From positions 4,238,401 to 4,296,782 of the forward strand of contig LR732703.1 of assembly GCA_902506565.1 (NCBI GenBank): DNA of 58,382 nucleotides, read 5' to 3'. The first letter of the stretch is position 1. The number at the start of each line of letters is the position of its first letter. The notes below the pieces were generated by a model. That model searched no databases. It worked only from the letters and a program-made list of their open reading frames with translations, and had not been told where the DNA came from. Below are positions 34,534-42,881 of this stretch, piece by piece. The DNA is from Burkholderiales bacterium 8X. GTDB lineage: Bacteria; Pseudomonadota; Gammaproteobacteria; Burkholderiales; Burkholderiaceae_C. Made by a program: the position numbers and the translations under genes.

Positions 34534-35234
34534 GGCTTGGCTTCCCCGCCGATGGTGGTGCTGGATCGCAGGCCGCTGCCGGTTGCGGGCGCGGCCGGCG
34601 GCGTGGCCGGCGCAGCAGGCGCGGGACGCGCGCCGCCGGCTGCGGCTGGTGCCGTGGCGGCCTTGGGCGTCAGGATGGCTCGTACGCGGCCACCCTGCGG
34701 CGCCGATACGCCGGCATTCGGCGGCAGCGCCGCACCGTTGACGGTGAAGGTGTCGTTGCTCTGGTCGTAGACGATCAGCGGGCCGCTGCTCTCGTCATTG
34801 GGCGTGGCGCCGATCAGGCGCCGCATGACCGCGCGGCGGATGAACTTGACGTTGTCGGCCCGGCTGTCGTATTCGATGACCTCCGACTCGCCTTCGATCC
34901 ATTCGTCGGTGCCGGCATCGCGCTTCTGCTTGTAGTAGGCGAGCTTTCCTGGCGCCGCCGTGACCACGCCGTACTGGTAGCCCTCCGGATCCTGCCGGAC
35001 GTCGATGCGGGCGCCACGGATGATGATGGTGCCCTTCGTCACCACCACGTCGCCGGTGAAGACGCTGGTCTGCTTGAGGTCGTCGTACCGCATCGCGTTG
35101 GCTTCGATGTTCATCGGCTTGGTTCGATCGGCCTTTTCGGCGTGGCTTGCCACGGCAAAGGCGCCAAGAGCCAGTGCTGGCAACAAAGCGCGACAGAGAA
35201 AGCGGAGAAAAGAGGTGGGGCAGGGCAATGTCAT
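34530..35234 (-). CDS. lptA: LPS transport periplasmic protein LptA
   Basis: A 234-residue periplasmic bridge protein for lipopolysaccharide. A signal peptide (hydrophobic core about 10-30, ending VASHA-E) precedes the OstA/LptA beta-jellyroll: MNIEANAMRYDDLKQTSVF, FTGDVVVTKGTIIIRG and VEYDSRADNVKFI-like repeats. The last about 55 residues form an Ala/Pro-rich tail beyond the usual family end. The lptC gene normally found just upstream is absent; a 163-bp gap and dsbA are there instead. It overlaps lptB by four bases. Confidence 0.92.
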   Translation of the reverse strand: MTLPCPTSFLRFLCRALLPALALGAFAVASHAEKADRTKPMNIEANAMRYDDLKQTSVFTGDVVVTKGTIIIRGARIDVRQDPEGYQYGVVTAAPGKLAYYKQKRDAGTDEWIEGESEVIEYDSRADNVKFIRRAVMRRLIGATPNDESSGPLIVYDQSNDTFTVNGAALPPNAGVSAPQGGRVRAILTPKAATAPAAAGGARPAPAAPATPPAAPATGSGLRSSTTIGGEAKP

Positions 35235-35334
35235 AGAGGCACGAAACTTGCTCGGCGATTGTATGCGGCCGGGCCGCGCCGACCTGCTTGGTAGGACGTT
35301 TGCCGGTGTGTTCGACGGCACATCAGGGCCGAAC

Positions 35335-35355
35335 TGCCGCCCGCGAGGGGCGGCA
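35335..35355. other. 8-bp hairpin between dsbA and lptA
   Basis: TGCCGCCC (35335-35342) pairs with GGGCGGCA (35348-35355) around a five-base loop. It lies downstream of dsbA and upstream of lptA. No T-run follows on either strand, so it may be a weak or factor-dependent terminator or just chance structure. Confidence 0.3.
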
Positions 35356-35397
35356 AGCGCCAGCGAATCAGGAGCCGGCGCCCTGCCGCTGCTGGGC

Positions 35398-36039
35398 TCA
35401 GCCCTTCTTGCGAGCGTCGCTGGCGAGCTGGTCGGTGATCTGCAGCGCCCGCTCCATCGTCTTGGCGAGCTCGCCATCGACATAGAAGCGGCCATCGATT
35501 CCGATCGAAGGCACGCCCGACACCTGGTAGGCATCCTGCAGCTGCTTGGCCTTCTGGATCTTGGTGGCGACCGTGAACGACTTGAACTGCTGGACGAACT
35601 TTTCCTTGTCGATGCCGTTGGCGGCGACCCAGTCGATGATCTGCTGGTCGGTGGTCAGCGCCTGGCGCTGCTGGTGGATCGCGGTGAAGACCTTGCCCTG
35701 GTACGCCTCGACCTGGCCGAGCGCCTCGAGCGCGTAGTAAAGGCGCTGCTGCGGCTGGAAGCTGGGCTGGAACGCGACCGGCACGCGCCGGAACGAGATG
35801 TGAGCCGGCAGCTTGCGGACCCAGGATTCGAGGGCCGGCTCGAAGGCGTTGCAGTGCGGGCAGTTGTACCAAAAGAACTCGATCACCTCGACCTTGCCGG
35901 CGGGTGCATCGACCGGCACCCGCTTGTCGAGCACGGCGTAGTCGGTACCGGCCTTGAAGGCGCCCTGGGCATGGACACCCGAAGCGAGCGGGAGCAGGCC
36001 CACCGAGGCGGCTGCGAGCGAAAAGTGACGTCGTTGCAT
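35398..36039 (-). CDS. dsbA: Thiol:disulfide interchange protein DsbA/DsbL
   Basis: A 213-residue periplasmic oxidase that introduces disulfide bonds. A signal peptide ends near GVHAQG; the thioredoxin-fold active site is FFWYNCPHCNAF (CPHC) near residue 60, and the cis-Pro loop is VSGVPSIGIDG. The length and the GKVEVIEFFWY start match beta-proteobacterial DsbA. It follows the SPOR protein gene on the same strand. Confidence 0.94.
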   Translation of the reverse strand: MQRRHFSLAAASVGLLPLASGVHAQGAFKAGTDYAVLDKRVPVDAPAGKVEVIEFFWYNCPHCNAFEPALESWVRKLPAHISFRRVPVAFQPSFQPQQRLYYALEALGQVEAYQGKVFTAIHQQRQALTTDQQIIDWVAANGIDKEKFVQQFKSFTVATKIQKAKQLQDAYQVSGVPSIGIDGRFYVDGELAKTMERALQITDQLASDARKKG

Positions 36040-36196
36040 GTTGAAGTTTCTCCTGTGCTGCTGACTGAGCTTCGGGCCGCTGCCCTAGTTCCCGATGAAG
36101 GGCGGATAAAGATTCGCGAAGTGGGCGCAGTGCTCGCCACCCGATGCCGGTGCCGCTGCCGCCGCCGAGAGCCGGCTACCGGCACGGAAGGCTGAC

Positions 36197-36934
36197 TTAG
36201 CGCTGCACCCGTACCAGGGCGGCTTCGAGCCCGCCGGTGTCGAGCCGGTCCTTGAGGCGATCGGCGTCGTCCTTCTTGTTGAACGGCCCGGATCGCACCC
36301 GATAGACCGTGCGCCCCGCCTGCTCGCGCTCGGTGACCCGGGCTTCGATGCCCATCAACGACAGGCGCGCACGCTGGGCCTCGGCATCTTCCGCCGAGCG
36401 GAAGGCGCCGGCCTGCACGAAATAGAGGAACGGGTCGTTCGGGTTGGCGCTTTGCGGTGCGGTCGCGACCACGGCCGGCGCGGCAGCGGGCGCGCCGGCC
36501 GATGAGCGCGAGCGAGCAAGGTCGCCGATCGGATCGTTGGAAGGCGGCAGCGCGTTGGCCTCCGCCGGAAGCGGCGCGGTACGCGGACGCTGCACCGGCT
36601 GCTGCTGCGCGGTCTGCGGAACGACCACCGGCACCGGCGGCGTGCTGGGCGGATTGAGCGGGCCTGCGGTTGCCGGGGCCGGCGGCGTGGCAGGCGCGGC
36701 GGGTGCGGCCGGAGCCCGGTTGCCGCCCTTGCCGGCCAACGGGCCGTTCGGGTCCCAATCGCGGTTCTTGCGGGCTTCGGCCTCGTCCTGCTCGGCGCCG
36801 CCGCGCTGGGTCTTGGTCATGAAGGGGATCGGCACCTTGGTCACGTAGACCGCGATGCCGAGTGCGACGCCCAGGCCGATGACCAGCCCGACGATGAGGC
36901 CGATGACGATGTTGCCGCGTTGATGACGTTTCAT
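36197..36934 (-). CDS. SPOR-domain (FtsN-like) membrane protein
   Basis: A 245-residue bitopic membrane protein: a short basic cytoplasmic end (MKRHQRGN), one transmembrane helix (about 8-30), a long Pro/Ala linker and a C-terminal SPOR domain (about 170-245, YFVQAGAFRSAEDAEAQRAR) that binds denuded peptidoglycan at division sites. FtsN triggers septal cell-wall synthesis; this is the likely counterpart. A GTG start at 36952 overlapping the argS stop would add six residues; neither start has a strong SD. Confidence 0.88.
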   Translation of the reverse strand: MKRHQRGNIVIGLIVGLVIGLGVALGIAVYVTKVPIPFMTKTQRGGAEQDEAEARKNRDWDPNGPLAGKGGNRAPAAPAAPATPPAPATAGPLNPPSTPPVPVVVPQTAQQQPVQRPRTAPLPAEANALPPSNDPIGDLARSRSSAGAPAAAPAVVATAPQSANPNDPFLYFVQAGAFRSAEDAEAQRARLSLMGIEARVTEREQAGRTVYRVRSGPFNKKDDADRLKDRLDTGGLEAALVRVQR

Positions 36935-36948
36935 GGTGGGAGTCGGGA

Positions 36949-38622
36949 TCACATCTTGCGCGGCGCGCTCACGCCGAGGATTGCGAGGCCATTGTGCAGC
37001 ACCTGTGCGGTCGCGGCGACCAGCGCCAGCCGGGCCGACTTGACCGCTTCGTCCTCGACCAGGATGCGTTCGGCGTCGTAGTAGCTGTGGTAGCTGGCGG
37101 CGAGTTCGCGCAGGTAGAAAGTCACGTCGTGGGGCGCGAAATCAGCCGCCGCCGCGGTCAGCATGTCGGGGTACCGGGCGAGCATCAGCAAGAGCGACTG
37201 GGCCGCCGGGCTTTGCAGGGCCGAGAGGTCGACCGCCGACAGCCCGGCCACGTCGCCGCCCCAGGCCGCCAGCACCGAGCAGATGCGGGCGTGGGCGTAC
37301 TGCACGTAGTACACCGGGTTGTCGTTGTTCTGCGCCAGCGCGAGATCGATGTCGAACACGTACTCGGTGTCGGGCTTGCGGCTCAGCAGGAAGAAGCGGA
37401 CCGCATCGGTGCTGGTCCATTCGATCAGGTCGCGCAGCGTCACGTAGCTGCCGGCCCGCTTGCTGATCTTGACCTCGACGCCGCCGCGCATCACCCGCAC
37501 CATGGTGTGCAGCACGTAGTCCGGGTAGCCCTCCGGTATGCCGACGCCGGCAGCCTGCAGGCCGGCCCTTACGCGGGCGATGGTGCCGTGGTGGTCGGTG
37601 CCCTGGATGTTGACCACCTTCTTGAAGCCCCGCTCCCACTTGGCGATGTGATAGGCGACATCCGGAACGAAGTAGGTGTAGGTGCCGTCGCGCTTGCGCA
37701 TGACGCGGTCCTTGTCGTCGCCGTAGTCGGTGGACCGAAGCCACAGCGCATCGTCGAGCTCGTAGGTCTTGCCGGCATCTACCAGCCGTTGCACCGTGGC
37801 CTCGACCCGGCCGCTGGTGTAGAGGCTCGACTCGAGGTAGTAGTGATCGAAGGCGACCTTGAAGGCCTTGAGGTCGAGGTCTTGCTCGCGCCGCAGGTAC
37901 GCCACGGCGAATTCGCGAATCGAATCGAGATCCTCGATGTCGCCGCTCGCGGTGTACTCGCGGTCGTCCGATCGAACCGTCTTGCGGGCCTTGAAATCTT
38001 CGGCGATGTCGGCGATGTATTCGCCGTTGTAGGCCTGCTCGGGCCAGCCGGCGTCGCCCGGCTTGATGCCGCGGGCGCGCAGCTGGGTGCTTTGGGCCAG
38101 CGTCTGGATCTGCACGCCGGCGTCGTTGTAATAGAACTCGCGCCAGACGGGCGCGCCCTGGGTGGCCAGCAGGTTGCAGATGGCATCGCCGAGGGCGGCC
38201 TGCCGGCCGTGGCCGACATGGAGCGGACCGGTCGGATTGGCAGAGACGAACTCGACCAGCACCCGCTGGTCGTTCGCAGGCTTGCGACCGAAGGCTTCGC
38301 CGGCTTCGAGGACTTCACGCACGACCTGCTGCTTGGCGGCCGGCTTGAGGCGGATGTTGAGGAAGCCCGGGCCAGCGATCTCGATCGACTCGACCCACTG
38401 CGAAAACGCCGGCGTGGCCAGCAAGGCAGCGCGGATGTCCTCGGCCAACTCGCGCGGCTTGCGCTGCAGCGGCTTGGCGAGTTGCATCGCGGCGGTGCTG
38501 GCGAAATCGCCATGGGCCGCCACCTTGGGCGACTCGAACGCGGCCTTGGCGGCGGCGCCGGGCGAGAAGGATTCGAGCGTGCCCGCCAAGGCGGCGAGCA
38601 GCTCTTGTTTGACCAATAGCAT
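36949..38622 (-). CDS. argS: Arginyl-tRNA synthetase
   Basis: A 557-residue class I aminoacyl-tRNA synthetase attaching arginine to tRNA-Arg. The N-terminal Add-1 domain, the HIGH motif as GPLHVGHGRQAALGD (about residue 135), the KMSK-equivalent VKISKRAGSYVTL and the C-terminal DALR anticodon-binding domain are in order. It heads a minus-strand run through the SPOR and dsbA genes. Confidence 0.97.
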   Translation of the reverse strand: MLLVKQELLAALAGTLESFSPGAAAKAAFESPKVAAHGDFASTAAMQLAKPLQRKPRELAEDIRAALLATPAFSQWVESIEIAGPGFLNIRLKPAAKQQVVREVLEAGEAFGRKPANDQRVLVEFVSANPTGPLHVGHGRQAALGDAICNLLATQGAPVWREFYYNDAGVQIQTLAQSTQLRARGIKPGDAGWPEQAYNGEYIADIAEDFKARKTVRSDDREYTASGDIEDLDSIREFAVAYLRREQDLDLKAFKVAFDHYYLESSLYTSGRVEATVQRLVDAGKTYELDDALWLRSTDYGDDKDRVMRKRDGTYTYFVPDVAYHIAKWERGFKKVVNIQGTDHHGTIARVRAGLQAAGVGIPEGYPDYVLHTMVRVMRGGVEVKISKRAGSYVTLRDLIEWTSTDAVRFFLLSRKPDTEYVFDIDLALAQNNDNPVYYVQYAHARICSVLAAWGGDVAGLSAVDLSALQSPAAQSLLLMLARYPDMLTAAAADFAPHDVTFYLRELAASYHSYYDAERILVEDEAVKSARLALVAATAQVLHNGLAILGVSAPRKM

Positions 38623-38745
38623 CGACGGATTTTACGGTTGCCGCCCGGCGCCCTCGAAGCTCCGGGTTCCCTTCTGGGCTATCGGTCGGTAGCATGACCC
38701 ACCCCAGGCGGGGATCGTTCGCATCAACCCACGAGGACATCACAC

Positions 38746-39066
38746 ATGAAGAAACTTCTCACCTCGATCGCACTGGGCGCTTCCCTCGCCCTGGCGACCC
38801 TGGCGGTCCATGCAGCCGACAAGGCCCCGACGGCGCAGCAGAACAAGATGACGACCTGCAATGCCGACCCCAAGGCCAAGACCCTCAAGGGCGACGAGCG
38901 CAAGGCCTTCATGAAGGAATGCCTGTCGGCCGGTTCGGTAGCCGCCACGCCGATGACGCAGCAGGACAAGATGAAGACCTGCAATGCGGACACCAAGGCC
39001 AAGACGCTCAAGGGCGACGATCGCAAGGCCTTCATGAAGGAGTGCCTGAGCGGCAAGGCGGCTTGA
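38746..39066 (+). CDS. PsiF-family exported protein with two repeats
   Basis: A 106-residue exported protein with a clean signal peptide (cleavage after VHAAD region, about residue 23). Two PsiF repeats follow, each with a MK/TTCNAD... DERKAFMKECL pattern and two cysteines. PsiF is phosphate-starvation-induced in E. coli; its function is unknown. The two repeats are nearly identical at the DNA level (about 81 bp, offset 123 bp), showing recent duplication. GAGG precedes the start. Confidence 0.85.
   Translation: MKKLLTSIALGASLALATLAVHAADKAPTAQQNKMTTCNADPKAKTLKGDERKAFMKECLSAGSVAATPMTQQDKMKTCNADTKAKTLKGDDRKAFMKECLSGKAA
38845..39048 (+). repeat. Internal tandem duplication in the PsiF gene
   Basis: Bases 38845-38925 and 38968-39048 are about 81-bp copies with only a few substitutions, separated by 42 bp. 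They encode the two PsiF repeats. Low divergence even at third codon positions points to a recent duplication or gene conversion. Confidence 0.7.
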
Positions 39067-39160
39067 GCCAGCAGGCCGGGCTACGCGTCGGCACCGCCGA
39101 AGTCCGCTGGCAGCCGTCGGAATTCGATATGAGGTGACCGGAGTTCGGTGCCCGCGCTAC

Positions 39161-39619
39161 CTAGCCGCGGGCGCCGAAGCCGCGCGCCAGGAACACCGCC
39201 ACCAGCGGGATCAGCGCGATCAGGTGCGCCTGCGCCATCACCAGCTTGCGGGTCTTGCGGACCTCGCTTTCGGGCGGTAGCTGGCCCGAGGCCCGCAGCG
39301 CCTTGCGCCAGCGGATGAAGGTGATCGTCGGAAAGATCGACAGCACGCCGACCACGATGAAGAGCCCGACCTTGACGTGCAGGAGCGGATTGGTCCAGTA
39401 CCAGGCGGTGCCCTTGATGCCGAACCAGGTGCGGGCCACCCCGGTCGCCAGCACGGTGATCGCGGCGATGCCGTAGATCATGTCGACCCGGCCCAGCCGC
39501 TCGACCACCGCGGCGTTGAGCCATTCGACGCGACAAAGCGCCGCCTCGCTCGCGATGAAGACGACCATCGTCAGGATGGCCAGCAGGTGGAGATAGGCAA
39601 GGATGGCTTCGAGCGTCAT
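39161..39619 (-). CDS. DUF2214-family membrane protein
   Basis: A 152-residue protein with four predicted membrane helices, starting MTLEAILAYLHLLAILTMVV, a typical DUF2214 beginning with conserved His. Function unknown. Its ATG overlaps the LysR gene stop (ATGA), so it is translated from the same transcript as the regulator. About 95 bp separate it from PsiF, which converges with it. Confidence 0.8.
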   Translation of the reverse strand: MTLEAILAYLHLLAILTMVVFIASEAALCRVEWLNAAVVERLGRVDMIYGIAAITVLATGVARTWFGIKGTAWYWTNPLLHVKVGLFIVVGVLSIFPTITFIRWRKALRASGQLPPESEVRKTRKLVMAQAHLIALIPLVAVFLARGFGARG

Positions 39620-40575
39620 CGTCGGTGGTCCTGTCGGGTCTGAGACCGAGCGATTGTGCCGCCCCAGAACTCCGGGCGCGCATAGTTCGCCTTCAAGAAA
39701 TCCAGCCACAGGCGAACCCGCAGCGGCAAGTGCTTGGCATGCGGGAACACCGCGAAGATGCCGTTCGGCGGTGCCGCGAATTCGTCGAGCAACGGCACCA
39801 GCAGCCCGGCATCGATCTCGGCCTCGACTTCCCAGGTGCTGCGCCAGGCGATTCCATGGCCCGCCAGGCACCAGTCGTGCAGCACCTGGCCATCCGAGCA
39901 ATCGAGCGGTCCACTCGGCTTGAGGTGCACGACTTCATGCCGCCCGTCCTCCAGCGGCATCCGGAAAGCCCAGCCGCGGGTCTGCGAGGCGTCGCTCGAG
40001 AGGCTCAGGCAGGCGAAGCGCGCCAATTCGCTCGGATGGCGCGGCGCGCCGTGGCGCCGCACGAACTCCGGCGTGGCGACGCAGCGCCGGCGGTTGTCCG
40101 CGAGGCGCAGGCTGACCAGCGACGAATCCGGCAGGTCGCCGACCCGCACCGCGCAATCGAAGCCTTCGCCGGCCATGTCGACCATGCGGTCGCTCAGGTT
40201 GAGCGAGATCGTGACCTCCGGATGCAGCTCGTGGAAGCGCGGCACCAGGGGCGCGACATGGCGGCGCCCGAACCCCGCCGGCGCCGTCACCCGCAGATGC
40301 CCGCTCGCCTTGATGCCGCCAGCACTCACGCTGGCCTCGGCGTTGGCCATCTCGACCAGGAGCCGCTGGCAGTCCTCCAGGAACGCGCTGCCCTCGTGCG
40401 TGAGGCTGATGCGCCGCGTGGTACGCACCAGCAGCTTGACGCCGAGCCGTTCCTCGAGGCCGTCCATGCGGCGGCCCATGATCGCGGGCGCCACGCCCTC
40501 GGCCCGGGCGGCGGCGGTGAGGCTGCCGCGGGTCGCGATCGCGACGAACGACTCGAGCTGCTTCAGCCGGTCCAT
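39616..40575 (-). CDS. LysR-family transcriptional regulator
   Basis: A 319-residue regulator with an N-terminal winged helix-turn-helix (FVAIATRGSLTAAARAEGVA, RMDGLEERLGVKLLVRTTR) and a periplasmic-binding-like effector domain (about 90-300). Its start overlaps the CoA-transferase 3' end by 13 bp, so it lies downstream in the same direction rather than divergent, which is less usual for LysR genes. It may control the CoA-transferase/lyase unit. Confidence 0.9.
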   Translation of the reverse strand: MDRLKQLESFVAIATRGSLTAAARAEGVAPAIMGRRMDGLEERLGVKLLVRTTRRISLTHEGSAFLEDCQRLLVEMANAEASVSAGGIKASGHLRVTAPAGFGRRHVAPLVPRFHELHPEVTISLNLSDRMVDMAGEGFDCAVRVGDLPDSSLVSLRLADNRRRCVATPEFVRRHGAPRHPSELARFACLSLSSDASQTRGWAFRMPLEDGRHEVVHLKPSGPLDCSDGQVLHDWCLAGHGIAWRSTWEVEAEIDAGLLVPLLDEFAAPPNGIFAVFPHAKHLPLRVRLWLDFLKANYARPEFWGGTIARSQTRQDHRR

Positions 40576-41759
40576 CCGCGCACCGCGCCCGCCGCCTTCA
40601 GTCGTTCGATGTCGGCGTCGTCGTAGCCGGCTTCCCGCAGCAACGTGTCGGTGTGCTCGCCGAGCAGGGGCGGCTGCAGCCGGATGCCCGGCCGCTCGCC
40701 GCCGAGGGTGAAAGGCATCAGCGGCACCTTCGAAAGCGTGCCGTCGTTCATGCGGATCGGCGCCAGCCCGCCGGTCGCGTTAAGGTGCTCGTCCTCGAAC
40801 AGTTCCTCCGGCCGGGTGATCGGCGCGAAGGGCAGCTCGTTCTTCTCGAACACCTCGCTCAACTCCGCGGCGCTGTAGCCGGCCAGGTGCGAACGCAGGA
40901 TCGGCATCATCCAGTCGCGGGCCCTGACGCGGTCGTTGTTGGTCTTGAGCCGCGGGTCGGCCATCAGCTCCTCGAGCCCGAAGGCCTTGCAGAAGATCAG
41001 CCACTGCTTGTCGCTCACCGCGGACAGAAAGATCTGCTCGCCGTCCTTGACCGTGAAGACGTCGTACACGCCCCAGGCCGAGATCCGGCTCGGCATCGGC
41101 GCGGCCGCCATGCCGGTGGCGGCGAACTGCATCATGTGCTGCGCCACCAGGAAGACGTTGTTCTCGAAGAGCGCCGACTGCACCTCGCAGCCCTCGCCGG
41201 TGAGCTCGCGTTGCCGGAGCGCCGCCATGGCGCCGATCGCTCCGAACATGCCGCCCATGATGTCGTTCACGCTGGTCCCGGCCCGGAGCGGATCGCCGGC
41301 GCGCCCGGTCATGTAGGCCAGGCCGCCCATCATCTGCACCACCTCGTCCAAAGCGGTGCGGTGGTCGTACGGGCCGGGCAGGAAGCCCTTGTGGCTCACG
41401 TAGATCAGGCGCGGGTCTCGCGCCTTGAGCGAGGGGTAGTCCAGGCCCAGCTTCTGCATCGTGCCGGGCTTGAAGTTCTCGCTCACGATGTCGGCGGTGG
41501 CGATCAGGCGAAGCGCCGCAGCCACGCCTTCGGGCTTCTTGAGGTCGAGCGCGATGCTCTTCTTGTTGCGGTTGAAGGTCGGGAAGAAGCCGGCGCCGGA
41601 ACCGAGCAGTCGGCGCGTGTTGTCGCCTTCGATCGGTTCGACCTTGATGACCTCGGCGCCGAGGTCGCCGAGCAGCATGCCGCAGGTCGGGCCCATCACC
41701 ATGTGGGTGAATTCGACGATGCGGATACCTTGGTAGGGGAGCACTGGTGTTTCAGGCAT
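40563..41759 (-). CDS. CaiB/BaiF-type (family III) CoA-transferase
   Basis: A 398-residue enzyme moving CoA between carboxylic acids. Family motifs: GIRIVEFTHMVMGPTCGMLLGD, GAEVIKVEP, SIALDLKKPEG, and the catalytic Asp in HRTALDEVVQMMGGL. The substrate cannot be read from sequence. Its start overlaps the HMG-CoA lyase gene by eight bases. Together they suggest activation of a dicarboxylate (for example an HMG- or citramalate-like acid) to its CoA ester followed by cleavage; this is inference. Confidence 0.9.
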   Translation of the reverse strand: MPETPVLPYQGIRIVEFTHMVMGPTCGMLLGDLGAEVIKVEPIEGDNTRRLLGSGAGFFPTFNRNKKSIALDLKKPEGVAAALRLIATADIVSENFKPGTMQKLGLDYPSLKARDPRLIYVSHKGFLPGPYDHRTALDEVVQMMGGLAYMTGRAGDPLRAGTSVNDIMGGMFGAIGAMAALRQRELTGEGCEVQSALFENNVFLVAQHMMQFAATGMAAAPMPSRISAWGVYDVFTVKDGEQIFLSAVSDKQWLIFCKAFGLEELMADPRLKTNNDRVRARDWMMPILRSHLAGYSAAELSEVFEKNELPFAPITRPEELFEDEHLNATGGLAPIRMNDGTLSKVPLMPFTLGGERPGIRLQPPLLGEHTDTLLREAGYDDADIERLKAAGAVRGWTG

Positions 41760-42693
41760 GGACGTTCGGATGAGAGGGTTGGACGAAGCCTTTGGGCAGG
41801 CCGGCTTCGGGCGTCATGCCGTAGACCGCCTCGCCGGGCAGTCCGGCTTGCAGCGGGGCGCGGGCGGCGATCAGCTTCCGGATGTCGATGCCGGTTGCAA
41901 CACCCATCGCCTCGAACATGAACACCAGGTCTTCGGTGACCACATTGCCGGAGGCGCCGGGCGCATACGGGCAGCCGCCGAGCCCGCCAAGCGATGCATC
42001 GAAGGTGAGCACGCCGACTTCGTAGGCCGCCAGGCAGTTGGCAAGGCCGAGCCCGCGGGTGTTGTGCATGTGGGCGGCGCCGGCCCGGTCGCCGAGCTCG
42101 GCCCGAAGGCGGGTGAAGAGCCGCCGGACCTGGGCCGGGTTGGCATAGCCGACCGTGTCGGAAAGTCCGGCCTCGTCCGCGCCGGCCTCCACGCATTGCA
42201 CCGCGAGGCGGATGACCTCGTCCTCAGGCACCAGGCCCTGCAGCGTGCAGCCGAAGGCGGTGCTGATGCCGGCCTCGAGGCCGACGCCCGGGCCGAGTTC
42301 GCGGCGAAGGTCGGCCATGGCGCGCAGCTCGTCCACCATCTGCTCGCGTGTTTTGCGAACGTTCGCCAGCGAATGGGCTGCGCTAGCCGAGACCGGCACG
42401 GTGAGCTTGTGGACGCCGGCTGCCAGCGCCGCCTCGGCGCCACGAACATTGGGAACCAGCGCCATCACGGTCAGCCCCGGGAGCGTGACCGCGTGCCGGA
42501 CGACTTCGGCGGCATCGGCCATTTGCGGCAGCAGCCTGGCCGGCACGAAGGAAGCGACCTCGATCTCGCGCAAGCCAGCCGCGTGAAGCGCATCGATCCA
42601 GCGCAGCTTGTCGGCGGTGGGCATGGTGGCGGCGACCGATTGCAATCCGTCGCGAGGGCCGACCTCGCTGATGAGGACATCGGGGGTTTTCAT
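41752..42693 (-). CDS. Hydroxymethylglutaryl-CoA lyase family protein
   Basis: A 313-residue TIM-barrel lyase that cleaves HMG-CoA to acetoacetate and acetyl-CoA, or a related CoA ester. Signatures: GPRDGLQS near the start, metal ligands in HMHNTRGLGLAN, and the active-site Cys loop GLGGCPYAPGASGNV. The start MKTPDV was chosen over one nine codons earlier for fit to the family. It heads an overlapping operon with the CoA-transferase, LysR and DUF2214 genes, and is divergent from malate synthase G, which could consume the acetyl-CoA. Confidence 0.88.
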   Translation of the reverse strand: MKTPDVLISEVGPRDGLQSVAATMPTADKLRWIDALHAAGLREIEVASFVPARLLPQMADAAEVVRHAVTLPGLTVMALVPNVRGAEAALAAGVHKLTVPVSASAAHSLANVRKTREQMVDELRAMADLRRELGPGVGLEAGISTAFGCTLQGLVPEDEVIRLAVQCVEAGADEAGLSDTVGYANPAQVRRLFTRLRAELGDRAGAAHMHNTRGLGLANCLAAYEVGVLTFDASLGGLGGCPYAPGASGNVVTEDLVFMFEAMGVATGIDIRKLIAARAPLQAGLPGEAVYGMTPEAGLPKGFVQPSHPNVHA

Positions 42694-42741
42694 CGACTTT
42701 GTCTCTGGGGAAAGGCACATTGGACCACCATGGATTTCAAA

Positions 42742-42769
42742 GGATTAGGTGCAATCCGGTTTGCAATCC
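42742..42769. promoter_or_regulatory. Repeats in the HMG-CoA lyase/glcB divergent promoter region
   Basis: The 188-bp gap is clearly more A+T-rich than its surroundings. GCAATCC occurs at 42751-42757 and 42763-42769, 12 bp apart, and GGATT (42742-42746) pairs with AATCC (42753-42757). Such half-sites could bind a regulator, perhaps the LysR protein of this cluster, but no consensus is recognised. Confidence 0.3.
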
Positions 42770-42881
42770 ATCGACTTTCCACGTCTTAATCAACCTCCAA
42801 GTATCAAATAAAGTTGTGGCAAGGCTTGAAGACTGCTTTCTCGAATCCACACGATCATCCATCTCACCTCGAGGTTCATCC

